Shown here in pieces: positions 1-9,626 of a stretch of 64,000 nt of DNA. The position numbers and the translations under genes were made by a program. The DNA lies in contig NZ_LT897836.1 of the NCBI RefSeq assembly GCF_900161835.1, forward strand, positions 1,302,001 through 1,366,000. Reading direction: 5' to 3'. The notes below the pieces were generated by a model, which had not been told where the DNA came from, ran no database searches, and worked only from the letters and a program-made list of their open reading frames with translations. Within the stretch, counting starts at the first letter, position 1. Every line of letters starts with the position of its first letter. This DNA comes from Sodalis endosymbiont of Henestaris halophilus. GTDB lineage: Bacteria > Pseudomonadota > Gammaproteobacteria > Enterobacterales > Enterobacteriaceae.

Positions 1-128
1 CTAAGTCACTTACGTTATAAAATTATATTTTTAGAACTATAAACTACTATGCAAAGTCATCTTAATCTTCAATTTGTTTATGTAGCATGCCGCGAGCTGA
101 GGGACAGCATAATAGTCTCGTAACTATG

Positions 129-148
129 CGTTATGTTAACACATAACG
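129..148 (-). terminator. Hairpin downstream of lnt
   Basis: A perfect 8-bp inverted repeat with a 4-base loop (arms CGTTATGT and ACATAACG) lies 23 bases past the lnt stop on the minus strand. It could end lnt transcription or protect the mRNA 3' end, but no T-run follows it, so it is not a canonical intrinsic terminator. The rest of bases 1-170 shows no gene. Confidence 0.3.
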
Positions 149-170
149 TTTATCAAGCAGTATTACGTTC

Positions 171-1703
171 CTAGGGTAGTTGACTACGATCACATACCAG
201 CGCGGTCAATCCGGCCAGAAGTGTAAAAGTCCATAATCGCCAAGAGCCAGCTCGGGCGTAGGGAGTTAACCCCCGTGTCGGAATGACATGAACATTGAGC
301 ACATCACGAGTAAATTGCGGCAATTGTGCCTTTAGAGTCCCATCAGGGTTGATGACGGCGGTGATACCGTTGTTGCTGCTACGCAACAGCGGACGTCCTA
401 GCTCCAGCGAGCGCATGCGTGCCATTTGTAAATGCTGCCACGGGCCTATGGAATCACCAAACCATGCATCATTAGACAAGGTTAAAAGAAAATCGGTGTC
501 AGTGCAAAAATTATCCCGCACCTGACCGCCCAGAATAATCTCGTAACAAATAGTTGCGGTAAACTTAATATCAGCCACTTGTAGCTGCGGCTGCAAGTAC
601 TTTCCCTGACTAAGAGAGGACATAGGTAAATTAAATATCGGTGCCAATGGCCTAATAAAATTCTCTAAGGGTACTGTTTCTCCGAATGGTACCAAATGGT
701 GTTTGTAGTAGCGGGCTATCGCTGGATAACGATAAGGTGTGTTTTCGCCCAATACAATGATGCTATTGTAATAATCGTAGCCGTTCAGTGTCGGGCGTGC
801 TTCGATGATTCCAGTTATTAACCGAGTATGTCCTTGCCGCAATAGCTCATCAAGCCGGTTTAGAAACGAATCCTGAGCAATTTCAGCGGCAGGGATGGCC
901 GATTCTGGCCAAATGACTATTTTTGCCTTGCCGAGAGCAGGCAGAGTACTTTGCATATAAATATTCATGATCTGTTTAATTTGACTGATCTCCCATTTCA
1001 TGGATTGAGCAATATTGCCTTGCACTAATGCTACATCAATAGCCCGCGACGGCTGAGGCTGGTACCACTGCAAAAAACGCAACGGCCAAGGAAGCATCAA
1101 CAGAGCTAACGCGCTAAGCGCTGGTAGTTGTTGTTGACGCGCCAGCGAAAAGACAAACAAGCCGCTGATCATCATCAGCATAAAGGTGATGGCTTGCACT
1201 CCAAAGATAGGTGCCATACCTTTTAGCGGTCCATCTATTTGACTGTAACCGAACTCCAGCCAGGGAAAACCGGTTAGCACCCAGCTGCGCAAAAATTCGG
1301 TAACCGACCATAGCACCGGCGCGCCAAGCGATAACTGCCATAGACTGGTACTCCGCCATAGTCTCGTCAGCAGAATGGCAAAAAGCATGGGATATAGCGC
1401 TAAATAAACTACCAGTACTACTACTAGTGTCACTTTTACCAGGCTAGTTAGACCTCCAAATTGCTCGATGCTAATATAGACCCAGTTAACGCCGGCGCCA
1501 AATAGGCCTAAGCCCCAAACAAAGCCAAGCCAACCAGCCTGCCAACCGCTGCGGTTGAGCGTGCTAGCCAGCAGGCCACCGAGAGAAATAATGGCCGCAA
1601 GCCAGAGATCGTATGGGGAAAATGCTAGAATACCGGAAGCGCCAGTAACGACTGCTAGCAATGCACGGAATCGCTGGCGTGCAAACAATGAGAGAATAAC
1701 CAT
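171..1703 (-). CDS. lnt: Apolipoprotein N-acyltransferase Lnt
   Basis: Inner-membrane enzyme that adds the third acyl chain to the N-terminal cysteine of diacylated lipoproteins, using phospholipid as donor; this is the last step before Lol export. The 510-residue product matches E. coli Lnt (512 aa) end to end. Residues 1-220 contain the hydrophobic membrane segments; residues from about 225 form the nitrilase-like domain. The catalytic triad is visible as E267 (WPESAIP), K334 (YYKHHLVPFGE) and C386 (ATICYEII), with the conserved E342. The chosen ATG gives the family N-terminus (xxxxSLxxRQRxRxLLA). No strong Shine-Dalgarno is visible. In enterics ybeX sits directly upstream in the same operon; here it is a pseudogene, so lnt may need a new or read-through promoter. 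Intact and almost certainly functional. Confidence 0.97.
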   Translation of the reverse strand: MVILSLFARQRFRALLAVVTGASGILAFSPYDLWLAAIISLGGLLASTLNRSGWQAGWLGFVWGLGLFGAGVNWVYISIEQFGGLTSLVKVTLVVVLVVYLALYPMLFAILLTRLWRSTSLWQLSLGAPVLWSVTEFLRSWVLTGFPWLEFGYSQIDGPLKGMAPIFGVQAITFMLMMISGLFVFSLARQQQLPALSALALLMLPWPLRFLQWYQPQPSRAIDVALVQGNIAQSMKWEISQIKQIMNIYMQSTLPALGKAKIVIWPESAIPAAEIAQDSFLNRLDELLRQGHTRLITGIIEARPTLNGYDYYNSIIVLGENTPYRYPAIARYYKHHLVPFGETVPLENFIRPLAPIFNLPMSSLSQGKYLQPQLQVADIKFTATICYEIILGGQVRDNFCTDTDFLLTLSNDAWFGDSIGPWQHLQMARMRSLELGRPLLRSSNNGITAVINPDGTLKAQLPQFTRDVLNVHVIPTRGLTPYARAGSWRLWTFTLLAGLTALVCDRSQLP

Positions 1704-1709
1704 TGGATA

Positions 1710-2585
1710 TTTAATCTTCTATGGTAAAATTCGATGCATTATTAGATAGTTTGACATACACCTAAATTATGAACTTGCTATCAGCTACTCTCCAATTTAA
1801 GATTATAGCTATGTCAATATTTATGGCTTTTCCGCACGCCAGTAAATAAATAAGGTTCTTGCATAACCAAGCCACCGATAGGATCTACATCATCGTCGCT
1901 GACATGCATATTTAATACCTTATTAAAATCGTTATGGCGCGAATGGTAAAGTAGTAGCAATTCAGTTAGCAGATATTTTGATCCTCTGGATCATTGTGTT
2001 CATATTCAATTTTACTGACTATAAGCTCCAGGATATTCTCTATAATCACCAGACCGAACTCGATACTGAGTTAATCTATTACGAATGGTTATATGATAAA
2101 GCTGAAAACAGAGCTACTTGCGCATGTGGTTCACCACCTGCTTGCTTTCTAACACTACGACCAATGAACACATAATCCTTTCAATATTAAAGATTTTGCG
2201 TGGGTAAATATGAACGGTAGCAAATTCTTGGCCAGCAAGATCTCTTACACATATCTTTATCTTCGATTATGAACAGGAAGCGAAAATAAGCTGATTTAAT
2301 GATCACGTCCAAGCAATTCTTGAAAGAATTGATTTTCTTCAGTGTAACAATATGCAAACGAGGAATCATGATATGTTACACTAGCGGTGAAGGCAATATT
2401 TATGATTGCTCTAACATATTGCTGGTATATTGATCGATCAATTCATGATGTTCAGAATCCTAAATAACTACTTAAAATTAGTAAGGTTTTCAATTTAACA
2501 TCAAATAACTGATGTGATATAATAATAAAGAAAACTTTTCTTTAAACTGTTGGTATCATTGCTCTTTATAGTTACCTAAAATGTT
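1710..2585 (-). pseudogene. ybeX: ybeX (corC) pseudogene
   Basis: Remnant of the CBS-pair/CorC protein encoded between ybeY and lnt in enterics. The best-kept stretch, minus strand 2187-2369, reads MIPRLHIVTLKKIN...CLDVIIKSAYFRF...IIEDKD, matching the first CBS region of E. coli YbeX (MIPRSQMITLKRNQ...CLDVIIESAHSRFPVISEDKD). Around 1960-2045 the same strand reads VIIENILELIVSKIEYEH, matching VTIEDILELIVGEIEDEY, and near 1870 a CorC-domain segment is readable in another frame. Several stops and frameshifts separate these pieces, so no full product can be made. The span follows the 292-aa length of the E. coli protein and the fixed neighbours; both ends are approximate. Confidence 0.88.
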
Positions 2586-2623
2586 TAGTTAGTTCGACTA
2601 TGAAATAATTAAAAGAAAGCTCG

Positions 2624-3094
2624 TTACGCCTTTGCTTTTATAAAATATGGATTCGGGTAGCCGAGTTTTCTCATTATGTCTATTTCTAATAATTCCATCT
2701 CTATAGTTTTTTTATTCAACATGTGATCATACCCTAACAGATGCAGAGAACCATGAATAACTATATGCGCCCAATGAGCCTCTAATGCTTTCTTCTGCTG
2801 CATCGCTTCTAGTTCCACGATCTGGCAACAAATGATCAGATCTCCTAACAGCGACAATTCCAACCATGGGGGAACTGCAAAAGGAAAGGACAATACGTTG
2901 GTGGGTCTATCTTTACCGCGGTAGGTAAGGTTAAGTGCACGACTTTCAGCTTGGTCTACCAAGCGCACAGTCACTTCTGAGTTATCGAAAAATAACGGTA
3001 ACACTGCAAGAAGCCAGCGCAGAAAATCCTTCTCGGTCGGCAAATAGCGCACGTAATTGCAAGCCAGTTGCAAGTCTAATATCACTTTACTCAT
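2624..3094 (-). CDS. ybeY: Endoribonuclease YbeY
   Basis: Zinc-dependent single-strand RNA endonuclease needed for 16S rRNA 3'-end maturation and 70S ribosome quality control, acting in the cytoplasm. The 156-residue product equals the usual family length (155 aa in E. coli) and aligns throughout. The metal motif [11 protein letters not shown] places the zinc ligands at H114, H118 and H124; the conserved R59 in [18 protein letters not shown] is present. The start is chosen because [12 protein letters not shown] matches the E. coli N-terminus; the only purine-rich stretch upstream (GGAG) is about 16 bases away, an unusually long spacing. Its normal partners ybeZ (upstream) and ybeX (downstream) are both dead here, so YbeY now works without the YbeZ PhoH-like partner from this locus. 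Confidence 0.97.
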   Translation of the reverse strand: MSKVILDLQLACNYVRYLPTEKDFLRWLLAVLPLFFDNSEVTVRLVDQAESRALNLTYRGKDRPTNVLSFPFAVPPWLELSLLGDLIICCQIVELEAMQQKKALEAHWAHIVIHGSLHLLGYDHMLNKKTIEMELLEIDIMRKLGYPNPYFIKAKA

Positions 3095-3159
3095 GCGTTA
3101 TGTGATGCTCCATAAAGTCAGCGACCTGAGTTTTCTAGCGAAGCGCTGTTAGTCTAGTG

Positions 3160-4230
3160 TAGGTAATGGGGGTTTGTTATTAGAAGCGAGTTACTCTTTT
3201 CATTTATGGTCAGATAGTTATAGTATTCATAAAAACATTGACAATACACGCCACAATCGGTAGCAACCATGTCTTCGTAATAAAAGAAATTGAAGCTAAT
3301 TTCATCGACTTTCTTAAGTATTTTTATAAAGTAACACAATTATTATTTCTGTTATACTAAAGATCTATCTACGTAACGTCTCTAATCATCACTGTTCTGG
3401 AATTAAGTCAGACAAGACTAAAATAGTCTTATCTGCTTCATAATAATGTGCTGACTATCTTTTAATATTAATTAAGGCATTACCGAAGTTTATACCCAGC
3501 GCATGTAAATTCAGTGGCGAGACTTAAATGAAATTGCGCACAATTAATTTTCCAACTTTAAAAGTTTAACATCTCAAAGAGCATAAATAAAGCAGAGCAG
3601 ATAAGTTTTATAGATTTCAGTCAATCGATGCAAACAATAATGTCATAATTAAAAATTTGATTGATGTATTACGCTTAATTCGGACACAATATTTAGTGAT
3701 AGTATGGTTAGTTTTTATATTCAATATGTGGCTATAAACGAACACATTTCGTTATTTGCTCAATAACCCGACTTTGTTTTATTTTTCAGCCAAATAAATT
3801 TACTTTGGCCCAATACTGGTGATTATGCTAAGTAACAGCACCATATTATATAATATATAAAGTGAGGTGATAATGAATGCGACAGCACTAGTTTACAGCG
3901 ACTTACCACTTAAATTGGGTGTATATACTATAAAACCGATTGTTCTGAATACCTCACCAGCTTTTAAATTGCTTTATGTATCATCGTAACCCCTTCTTCA
4001 AGAAGACTAAATAGATAATTATTATGATGTGGGTTTATAGCGTAATTTTTTGGTTTTGACTTTTCAAATTTTCTTCTTGGCATACAATTATTACAACTTA
4101 TTAAAACTATCAACCAGGACCAGCAACTATATAGTTAAATAATAAATCAAGTACTTTATATAATTTTATGAATAAATATCATTACATGTATATTGTAAGC
4201 ACAATAAATGTAAAATACAATGTAACCAAG
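3160..4230 (-). pseudogene. ybeZ: ybeZ (phoH-like) pseudogene
   Basis: Decayed PhoH-like ATPase gene, expected between ybeY and miaB. Minus strand 3200-3320 reads ILKKVDEISFNFFYYEDMV, matching the YbeZ C-terminal VLADVxEISFNFFHSEDVV. Near 3880-3935 the minus strand gives TPNLSGKSL, then a stop, then TSAVAFI, at the distance expected for the Walker A loop (GPAGTGKTYLAVAAA) but with the motif damaged. The space available between ybeY and miaB fits the 346-aa gene. Multiple stops and frameshifts exclude function. The middle of the gene is barely readable, so the span rests mainly on synteny. Confidence 0.72.
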
Positions 4231-4255
4231 GCAACTAACTAAAAGCTCCAACAAC

Positions 4256-4305
4256 AGCCTTCTCCTCCCGTAGGGGTGAGAAGGATAACGGGACTTATGG
4301 CTGTT
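4256..4305. repeat. GC-rich nested hairpin
   Basis: An unusually GC-rich hairpin in AT-rich surroundings: arms CCTTCTC and GAGAAGG (4258-4264 and 4278-4284) close over CCC/GGG with a GTA loop. It is enclosed by outer arms AACAGCC (4253-4259) and GGCTGTT (4299-4305), which would compete with the inner stem for two bases. It lies at the expected miaB/ybeZ boundary. It could be an old intergenic hairpin or a terminator fossil; no T-run is present. Confidence 0.5.
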
Positions 4306-4667
4306 AAATGCAAAACACCAAGTTTGTTATCTTTATTGATTAGAAAATACATAATTAACGCTGTGCTTTCTTCATGACTACTTCATGCCATTTAATCTTT
4401 TAGTTTGCAAAAAAACAATAGGCCAAATTATATACGTCATAGACGATATAGATTTAGAATTGACTAAACGATGACTATATCAGTGCGCCCAGACGATTAC
4501 ATCGCGTTTTGTGTGGATGTATATCATCCTAAAATATTGAACTGCCACACACATAAAGCGACTGAATTGCATGGTATGTTAGTTAACATAGTCTTGCAAA
4601 ATGCGGTCCACTGTTTTATTACTCACTGGCATGATCTACCATATCAAGCAGCACAGGTGTATCAGAA

Positions 4668-4721
4668 ATGTCATGGATGTCATGGATGTCATGGATGTCA
4701 TGGATGTCATGGATGTCATGG
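4668..4721. repeat. Tandem 9-base repeat, six copies
   Basis: Six perfect head-to-tail copies of ATGTCATGG. Read on the plus strand they give a (CHG)n peptide at the end of an 85-codon open frame (4471-4728). That frame is antisense to the miaB pseudogene, has no visible Shine-Dalgarno and no recognisable relatives, so I treat it as chance rather than a gene. Perfect identity of all copies implies recent slippage. Confidence 0.95.
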
Positions 4722-5165
4722 TAAATAAAAAAAAAACTGAACCCATATTGCAATATGAATAACGGCGATATTGTTTTTATTTACTAAAATTCCTTCTGGG
4801 TTTTTCTGGATAAGAAAATAGAAAGTTAGAGTTTATTTAAATTTCTATACGCGACTTTGCGTATCTGACGAATAATTAATTTATATTTTAGTGCGACATG
4901 AGAGTGTATCATAATAGTTAAAATACGATTATAACCCGCTCTTTGTATCGGTAAATGCACAACACGTAACTATCTACGTGGTGTCGTGGGGACATAAGTC
5001 ATATAGATACACTCTCAATAAAATATATCTGGTGATATATTAATAGTGGCTTACTTGCTTCCCTAGCGTAGGAATAAGAGACAAAAGCTGTAGTATTTGC
5101 TATATTTTATATATAATCTAGAAAAGAAGTTGTACTTTTACACTCGTTTATATGAACAAGTTACA

Positions 5166-5190
5166 CTTTCAATTTCTGAGAAATTGAAAG
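5166..5190. repeat. Perfect inverted repeat inside miaB remnant
   Basis: Twelve-base arms CTTTCAATTTCT and AGAAATTGAAAG around one central G. It overlaps the FNFSEIES segment of the miaB pseudogene, where a palindrome is not a feature of the gene family, so it probably arose after the gene died. Confidence 0.9.
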
Positions 5191-5668
5191 CCTAATAAGC
5201 TACAGATGTTTAAAAATGATTAATCTTTGCTGACTTCGGCAACAAAGTGTACGGGTCTGCGACTAGAACATTGATATACACAATAATTAACTACACACGA
5301 ATATAGCAGGTACCTTTCAGAAATCTATGACGCCGCTAATAACCAAATTTATTGAAGTTTTTGCAAAAATTCACTAGCTTGTTAACTGATAAAACAACTT
5401 ACTCATTCGCTTTTCTCAAATGAAACTTGTTGTATTGAGAATACATAGCATCTGTTCTTCGAGATTGTTCATCAAATTGTGACCGTAGGTATTATCGATG
5501 ATATTTTAGTCCTTAGCTTGGCTCGAAAGACTTACGTAAGCGTGTATTATAATTTTCTGCTGGTATTTGTACTCAAGGACGACCGGGTACAACGCATCTT
5601 TACATGGTAAATTTGTATTTTGATATTTTATAGAATGATTTTAAGTCATAGCACATTTATTATATAAA

Positions 5669-6850
5669 ATGAAGACGAATGAAAAGTACTATGAAGTAGT
5701 GGTGGTCGGTGGAGGACTGGTTGGCTCGGTGGTGGCTTTGATCCTAGCCCAGGCAAGATTCCGAGTCCTGGTTATTGATCTGACCCCCCCCACCCTTGGA
5801 AAAGATGACGCATCACCAGATTTACGAGTGTCAGCAATCAGTTGTACCTCCGTGGCACTGCTGCGCCGTATCGGTGTCTGGCAACGCATCGGAGAAAAAT
5901 TTTGTAGGCCGTACCGCCGTCTGGAAACTTGGGAGTGGTTGTCCTCAACAGTGACATTTGATGCCGCATTTCTGGGCCTGCCTGAACTAGGTTTTATGGT
6001 AGAAAACCGCCGATTGCATCAGGCTTTGTGGCAAAAATTTGCCGACTGTGACACGTTGACTATGCGTTGCCCCGCCACCCTTGATGCTATGACTCATGTG
6101 GGCGGCCGTTGGCGGTTAACGTTAAATAATGGCAGTAGGATTGCTAGCTTGCTAGTTGTCGGTGCTGACGGCGCGCAATCATGGGTGCGGCGACAATCGG
6201 GCATCGTGGCTAGTGGCTGGCAGTACCGCCAATCCTGTTTACTGATTAGTGCAAAAATAGAAGGCACTCAACAGGACGTGACCTGGCAAGAGTTTCATCC
6301 TACCGGACCACGGGCATTTTTACCGCTATACGACCAGTGGGCTTCTTTGGTATGGTATGATACCATTGCGCGTATTCGCGAATTAAATAAACTATCGCTA
6401 AAGGATCTGGAGAGAGAAATAACGGTAGCTTTTCCCGCGCGACTCGGCCCGGTAACCATACATGGTACAGCATCGTTTCCCTTGATGCGCTGGCATACCA
6501 GTGATTACCTAAAACCAGGGCTAGCGCTGATTGGCGATGCTGCGCATACCATTCATCCCCTAGCTGGACAAGGAGCTAATCTTGGTTTTCGTGATGCTGA
6601 AACGCTAGCAGAAGTGTTAATTAATGCTCGCTCTCGTAGCGAGCCCTGGGAGACGCTAGCGGTATTACAGCGCTACAAACTACGCCGGCGTGGTGATAAC
6701 TTGCTGATGCAAACGGCAATGGATGCATTCCATAACATATTTAGCAGCAATCTACCAGCACTTATACTAGCACGCAATCTCGGCTTGATGTTGGCTCAGC
6801 GCGCTGGTAGTATTAAGCAATCGGTACTACGCTACGCTTTGGGGTTATGA
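5669..6850 (+). CDS. ubiF: 3-demethoxyubiquinol hydroxylase UbiF
   Basis: FAD-dependent monooxygenase that adds the C6 hydroxyl (demethoxyubiquinone step) in aerobic ubiquinone-8 synthesis; membrane-associated. The 393-aa product aligns along its length with E. coli UbiF (391 aa). Seen: N-terminal dinucleotide-binding GGGLVG at residues 14-19 in a beta-alpha-beta fold, the GADGAQSWVR motif at 165-174, and the second FAD motif GDAAHTIHPLAGQG at 289-302. The family signatures PYRRLETWEW (81-90) and the C-terminal YALGL are kept. The start gives the expected N-terminus, but the bases before it are AT-only with no Shine-Dalgarno, which is unusual. It stands divergent to the dead miaB, the ancestral arrangement. 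Retention implies aerobic respiration with ubiquinone. A paralogue (UbiH or VisC/UbiI) is less likely given the fit and the locus. Confidence 0.95.
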   Translation: MKTNEKYYEVVVVGGGLVGSVVALILAQARFRVLVIDLTPPTLGKDDASPDLRVSAISCTSVALLRRIGVWQRIGEKFCRPYRRLETWEWLSSTVTFDAAFLGLPELGFMVENRRLHQALWQKFADCDTLTMRCPATLDAMTHVGGRWRLTLNNGSRIASLLVVGADGAQSWVRRQSGIVASGWQYRQSCLLISAKIEGTQQDVTWQEFHPTGPRAFLPLYDQWASLVWYDTIARIRELNKLSLKDLEREITVAFPARLGPVTIHGTASFPLMRWHTSDYLKPGLALIGDAAHTIHPLAGQGANLGFRDAETLAEVLINARSRSEPWETLAVLQRYKLRRRGDNLLMQTAMDAFHNIFSSNLPALILARNLGLMLAQRAGSIKQSVLRYALGL

Positions 6851-9275
6851 CTGCTTATTTCGGGACGGCCACAGTGGGAGATATTTATCATCGGGTCATC
6901 AGAATGATGAGATAACCTCGCGGTACCATTCTAGCAACCGATAATAATGTCTTATTGTTAATAGCAATACATGCTAACGTGAAAATTCAGTCTTTTCTAT
7001 TGGCGACAGCTTCGCCAACATAGCTATTAGGAACATGCATTATTTATTTTAAAGCAATCATTTATTATAAGGTTATTTATTGCTCTCCAGACCAAAACTA
7101 TAATAACAAATTAGAATATTAGGTTGCTCTAGACGTTGATTTACAAGAATAGGAAATAGATGAAGATATTAAAGTGACAATAAAACTATTATTTCACAAT
7201 TCTTGTAATTTTACTCAAAACTATGTCCAAAAAAAACACTCCAATCGATCATCTAGGCACCATAAAACTCTGACTTTCACCGAAAGTTGAAATATTATCG
7301 TTGATTGTGACATCGTTAAATTGCAGATTTTAACTCTTAAAATTGCTTTAATAAATGTTCAAAAGAACATACGTCTACACGAGCTGATATCACAGCATAC
7401 TATTGCGGAATAAAACTATGCATCTGCACATAAATACCACAGTTGATACTCTCTACTCGAGCCTAATACCTTGAAAGCTGCAGCCTAAAAAACGATTGCC
7501 TGGGCGTTATTGCATTTGCGGGAAACGATCTTAGCCGTACTGTATAGTACGGCTAAAAAAATAACCAACTATTTTAACACATAACACTTATACTTGCATA
7601 CTTAGCGCTAAAGCACTATACCTCTACAACTTTATCTCTCCTTGCTTACTTATGCAAGCACAAGTGATTTTATCAAATCACTACATGATCTGCATGTATT
7701 AACTGGCAGCAACTGTGCGTCTAACTTATTTGGCACTTTAATCATCATCAATTATATTATATTTTCGCATTAAATAAACTACCTCTCATAATCGACAGTG
7801 CCTCACTAAAAAACTTCAAGCATAAGTAAAATAATATGAAGTTAGCAAATTACGCTCAAGCGTACGTACCACGTCGATCGCAGGTAAGAAAATGAGATTA
7901 TTAAAAATAATCTAGACTTGTTTCTATTTTGCTTACTACGGCAAAGTCATTTGCGCTACTTACCTCTTCGCACGCAATAAAGATCAAACAGCTTGTTGTA
8001 GAACGCTTCTTTCATACGCTAGTTTGCAATATCGAGAACAAGATAGCGTATCTCCAATCATAATATAGTAGATAGTCAAAGCCTGCTTCTTTAAGATGAG
8101 TAATTAACTCATACTTAAATATTACTCAGCTATTTTTGAAACAACCGCGCAGCTTTGTGTATTATTAACATCTATTAATACAAGTGAGTCTTAACAGCGC
8201 CTATAATACTATTTGATATAGCAAAAACATAATGGTTGTACCAGAAATCTTTTAGTTGTTCATTAGCGGCACATATTCTATCCTCAATCTAATGAAGAAT
8301 CGTTTGAGAAGACGGTTATATCAACAGTTAGATCGCAGACTTATGCTTTCTTGATACAATAGCGCCCAGAACGCTTACTAGTATTTATAGCTTATGGTGT
8401 GGTTGACTTGGATAAGGCTGTAAAATAGTTATGTAAAGATCTAACAATGCAACTTCCAGGCTATTCGTAAACATTTTACGATTAGCACTAAATATAGCAA
8501 GATCAATATGTTATATTCATTTTTGTTTACTAACAAACAAATTAAGCACTACCGATAGTTATTTTGTACTACCAACTCATAGCCTATCTTATAATAGTGG
8601 GTATGCATTGCTATGCAGCAACACTTATCAAAACAAAAGAGCTGTTGCTAAAGGTTTTAAATATTTATCATTTAAACTGTATTTGTTTAATGAAAAGCTG
8701 AGCACCAAGTTCATTTACCTAACAATAAGATATAAACTAACTACTAAGATAATATGAAAATATAGCAAAGTAGATGAAACTAATATTGCATTCTTCATTT
8801 GTCGATTACCGAAAATCGCTGCATGAATTCTACATCTAAAACACTGTCATCTTTTTAGGATCTTATGCTTCATGCAAAATGTTTTTTTCTTTTCTTGATG
8901 ACTGTTCTTCAATCTGTTTGTAAAAATTGATAACAAAAGAGATTGATGAAAACCTTACGAAATCTTCTCTGTAATACAAGAATAATCTTGTATTACAGAG
9001 AATTATTACCGAACTACTGATATGTATAGATTCATTGTATCTTAATTAGTATAATTTTGTTCCGGGCAATTAACTATTTCACATTTAAATTTAGTAATCA
9101 ATGTGTTGCCTATTTAATTACCTATAAAGTATTAATAATGTATATAATACCTAAATTAATTCACTGGATTCAGTATCCCACCATATAATTGCTACTGTAC
9201 AATAGTATAATATACAATGAACTAAAAATAGAATAATGCGTCTTTATATTCTATAATGAACAGAGAATAAAAATA
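6851..9275. other. Non-coding stretch between ubiF and erpA
   Basis: About 2.4 kb without an open frame of gene quality. I could not identify remnants of the genes that flank ubiF (tRNA cluster, asnB) or erpA (hemL, clcA) in E. coli. It holds several hairpins: 7000-7018 (arms TTGGCGA/TCGCCAA, a possible 3' end for ubiF), 7531-7556 (11-bp arms TTAGCCGTACT/AGTACGGCTAA with loop GTAT) and 8965-9002 (listed separately). Confidence 0.6.
8965..9002. repeat. Perfect 17-bp inverted repeat, 4-base loop
   Basis: Arms TTCTCTGTAATACAAGA and TCTTGTATTACAGAGAA are exactly complementary around the loop ATAA. It lies 274 bases before erpA. No T-run follows on either strand, so it is not a standard intrinsic terminator. 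It is the longest mixed-composition perfect hairpin I found in the window. Confidence 0.95.
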
Positions 9276-9626
9276 ATGATCAAAAAGGTAGCATTGCCAT
9301 TAAATTTTACTGATTCTGCAGCTATTAGAGTTAAAAACCTTATTGCAGATGCAGGTAATTCTAATTCGAATATAAAATTGCGTGTTTATATAATCGGTGG
9401 TGGTTGTAGCGGCTTCCAGTATGGCTTTACCTTTGACAATAAAGTAAACGAAGGCGATTTCATAATCGAGAAACAGGGTGTGGCGCTCGTAGTCGATCCT
9501 ATGAGCTTACAATATTTAGTAGGGGGGTCAGTGGATTACAGCGAAGGGCTGGAAGGTTCGCGTTTTATAATAATCAATCCCAATGCTAAAACTACCTGTG
9601 GTTGTGGGTCATCATTCAGTATCTAA
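9276..9626 (+). CDS. erpA: Iron-sulfur cluster insertion protein ErpA
   Basis: A-type carrier that receives Fe-S clusters from the scaffold and delivers them to targets such as IspG/IspH; cytoplasmic. The 116-aa product matches E. coli ErpA (114 aa). The cluster ligands are seen as C44 in [14 protein letters not shown] and C108/C110 in the C-terminal [11 protein letters not shown]. The start ATG follows a weak purine stretch (AGAGAATAAAAATA). In enterics erpA is flanked by clcA and by yadS-btuF-mtnN; here the mtnN pseudogene is still downstream, which supports the assignment over the paralogue IscA/SufA, as does the N-terminal [17 protein letters not shown]. Intact. Confidence 0.96.
   Translation: MIKKVALPLNFTDSAAIRVKNLIADAGNSNSNIKLRVYIIGGGCSGFQYGFTFDNKVNEGDFIIEKQGVALVVDPMSLQYLVGGSVDYSEGLEGSRFIIINPNAKTTCGCGSSFSI

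Larger units (their letters stand above)
4250..5625 (-). pseudogene. miaB: miaB pseudogene
   Basis: Remnant of the radical-SAM tRNA methylthiotransferase that makes ms2i6A37. On the minus strand around 5380-5460 the sequence reads CILNTTSFI, a stop, then EKRMSKLFYQL, matching [20 protein letters not shown] of MiaB, and just after it INLVISGVI for LIIGVGGCV. Around 5040-5190 it reads FNFSEIES and then SKYYSFCLLFLR with a stop, where MiaB has FPEIEKF and NKYCTYCVVPYTRGEE; two of the three radical-SAM cysteine positions are lost. Many stops and shifts follow. The 3' third (below 4900) is not recognisable and contains the 9-base tandem repeat. Ends are approximate, inferred from the 474-aa family length and the ubiF position. 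Confidence 0.8.

Noticed and set aside
4471-4728. 85-codon plus-strand frame ending in Cys-His-Gly repeats, possible metal-binding peptide
   Set aside because: It is antisense to the miaB pseudogene, lacks a ribosome binding site, and the repeat is explained by slippage of a 9-base unit that happens to stay in frame.
6870-6930. Possible tRNA-Gln or T-box-like remnant after ubiF (TCATCAGAATGATGA and GGTACCGCG-like bases)
   Set aside because: No acceptor or T-arm could be built on either strand, and T-box riboswitches are not expected in Enterobacterales.
7531-7556. Intrinsic terminator (11-bp stem with an adjacent A-run)
   Set aside because: The A-run follows the stem on the plus strand. A terminator needs T after the stem on the transcribed strand, and on the minus strand the T-run comes before the stem.
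9127-9158. Sequence resembling a dif/XerCD site (AATAATGTATATAATACC)
   Set aside because: Only the central TGTATA and AT-rich flanks agree; the XerC and XerD arms do not match well, and such patterns are common in AT-rich DNA.
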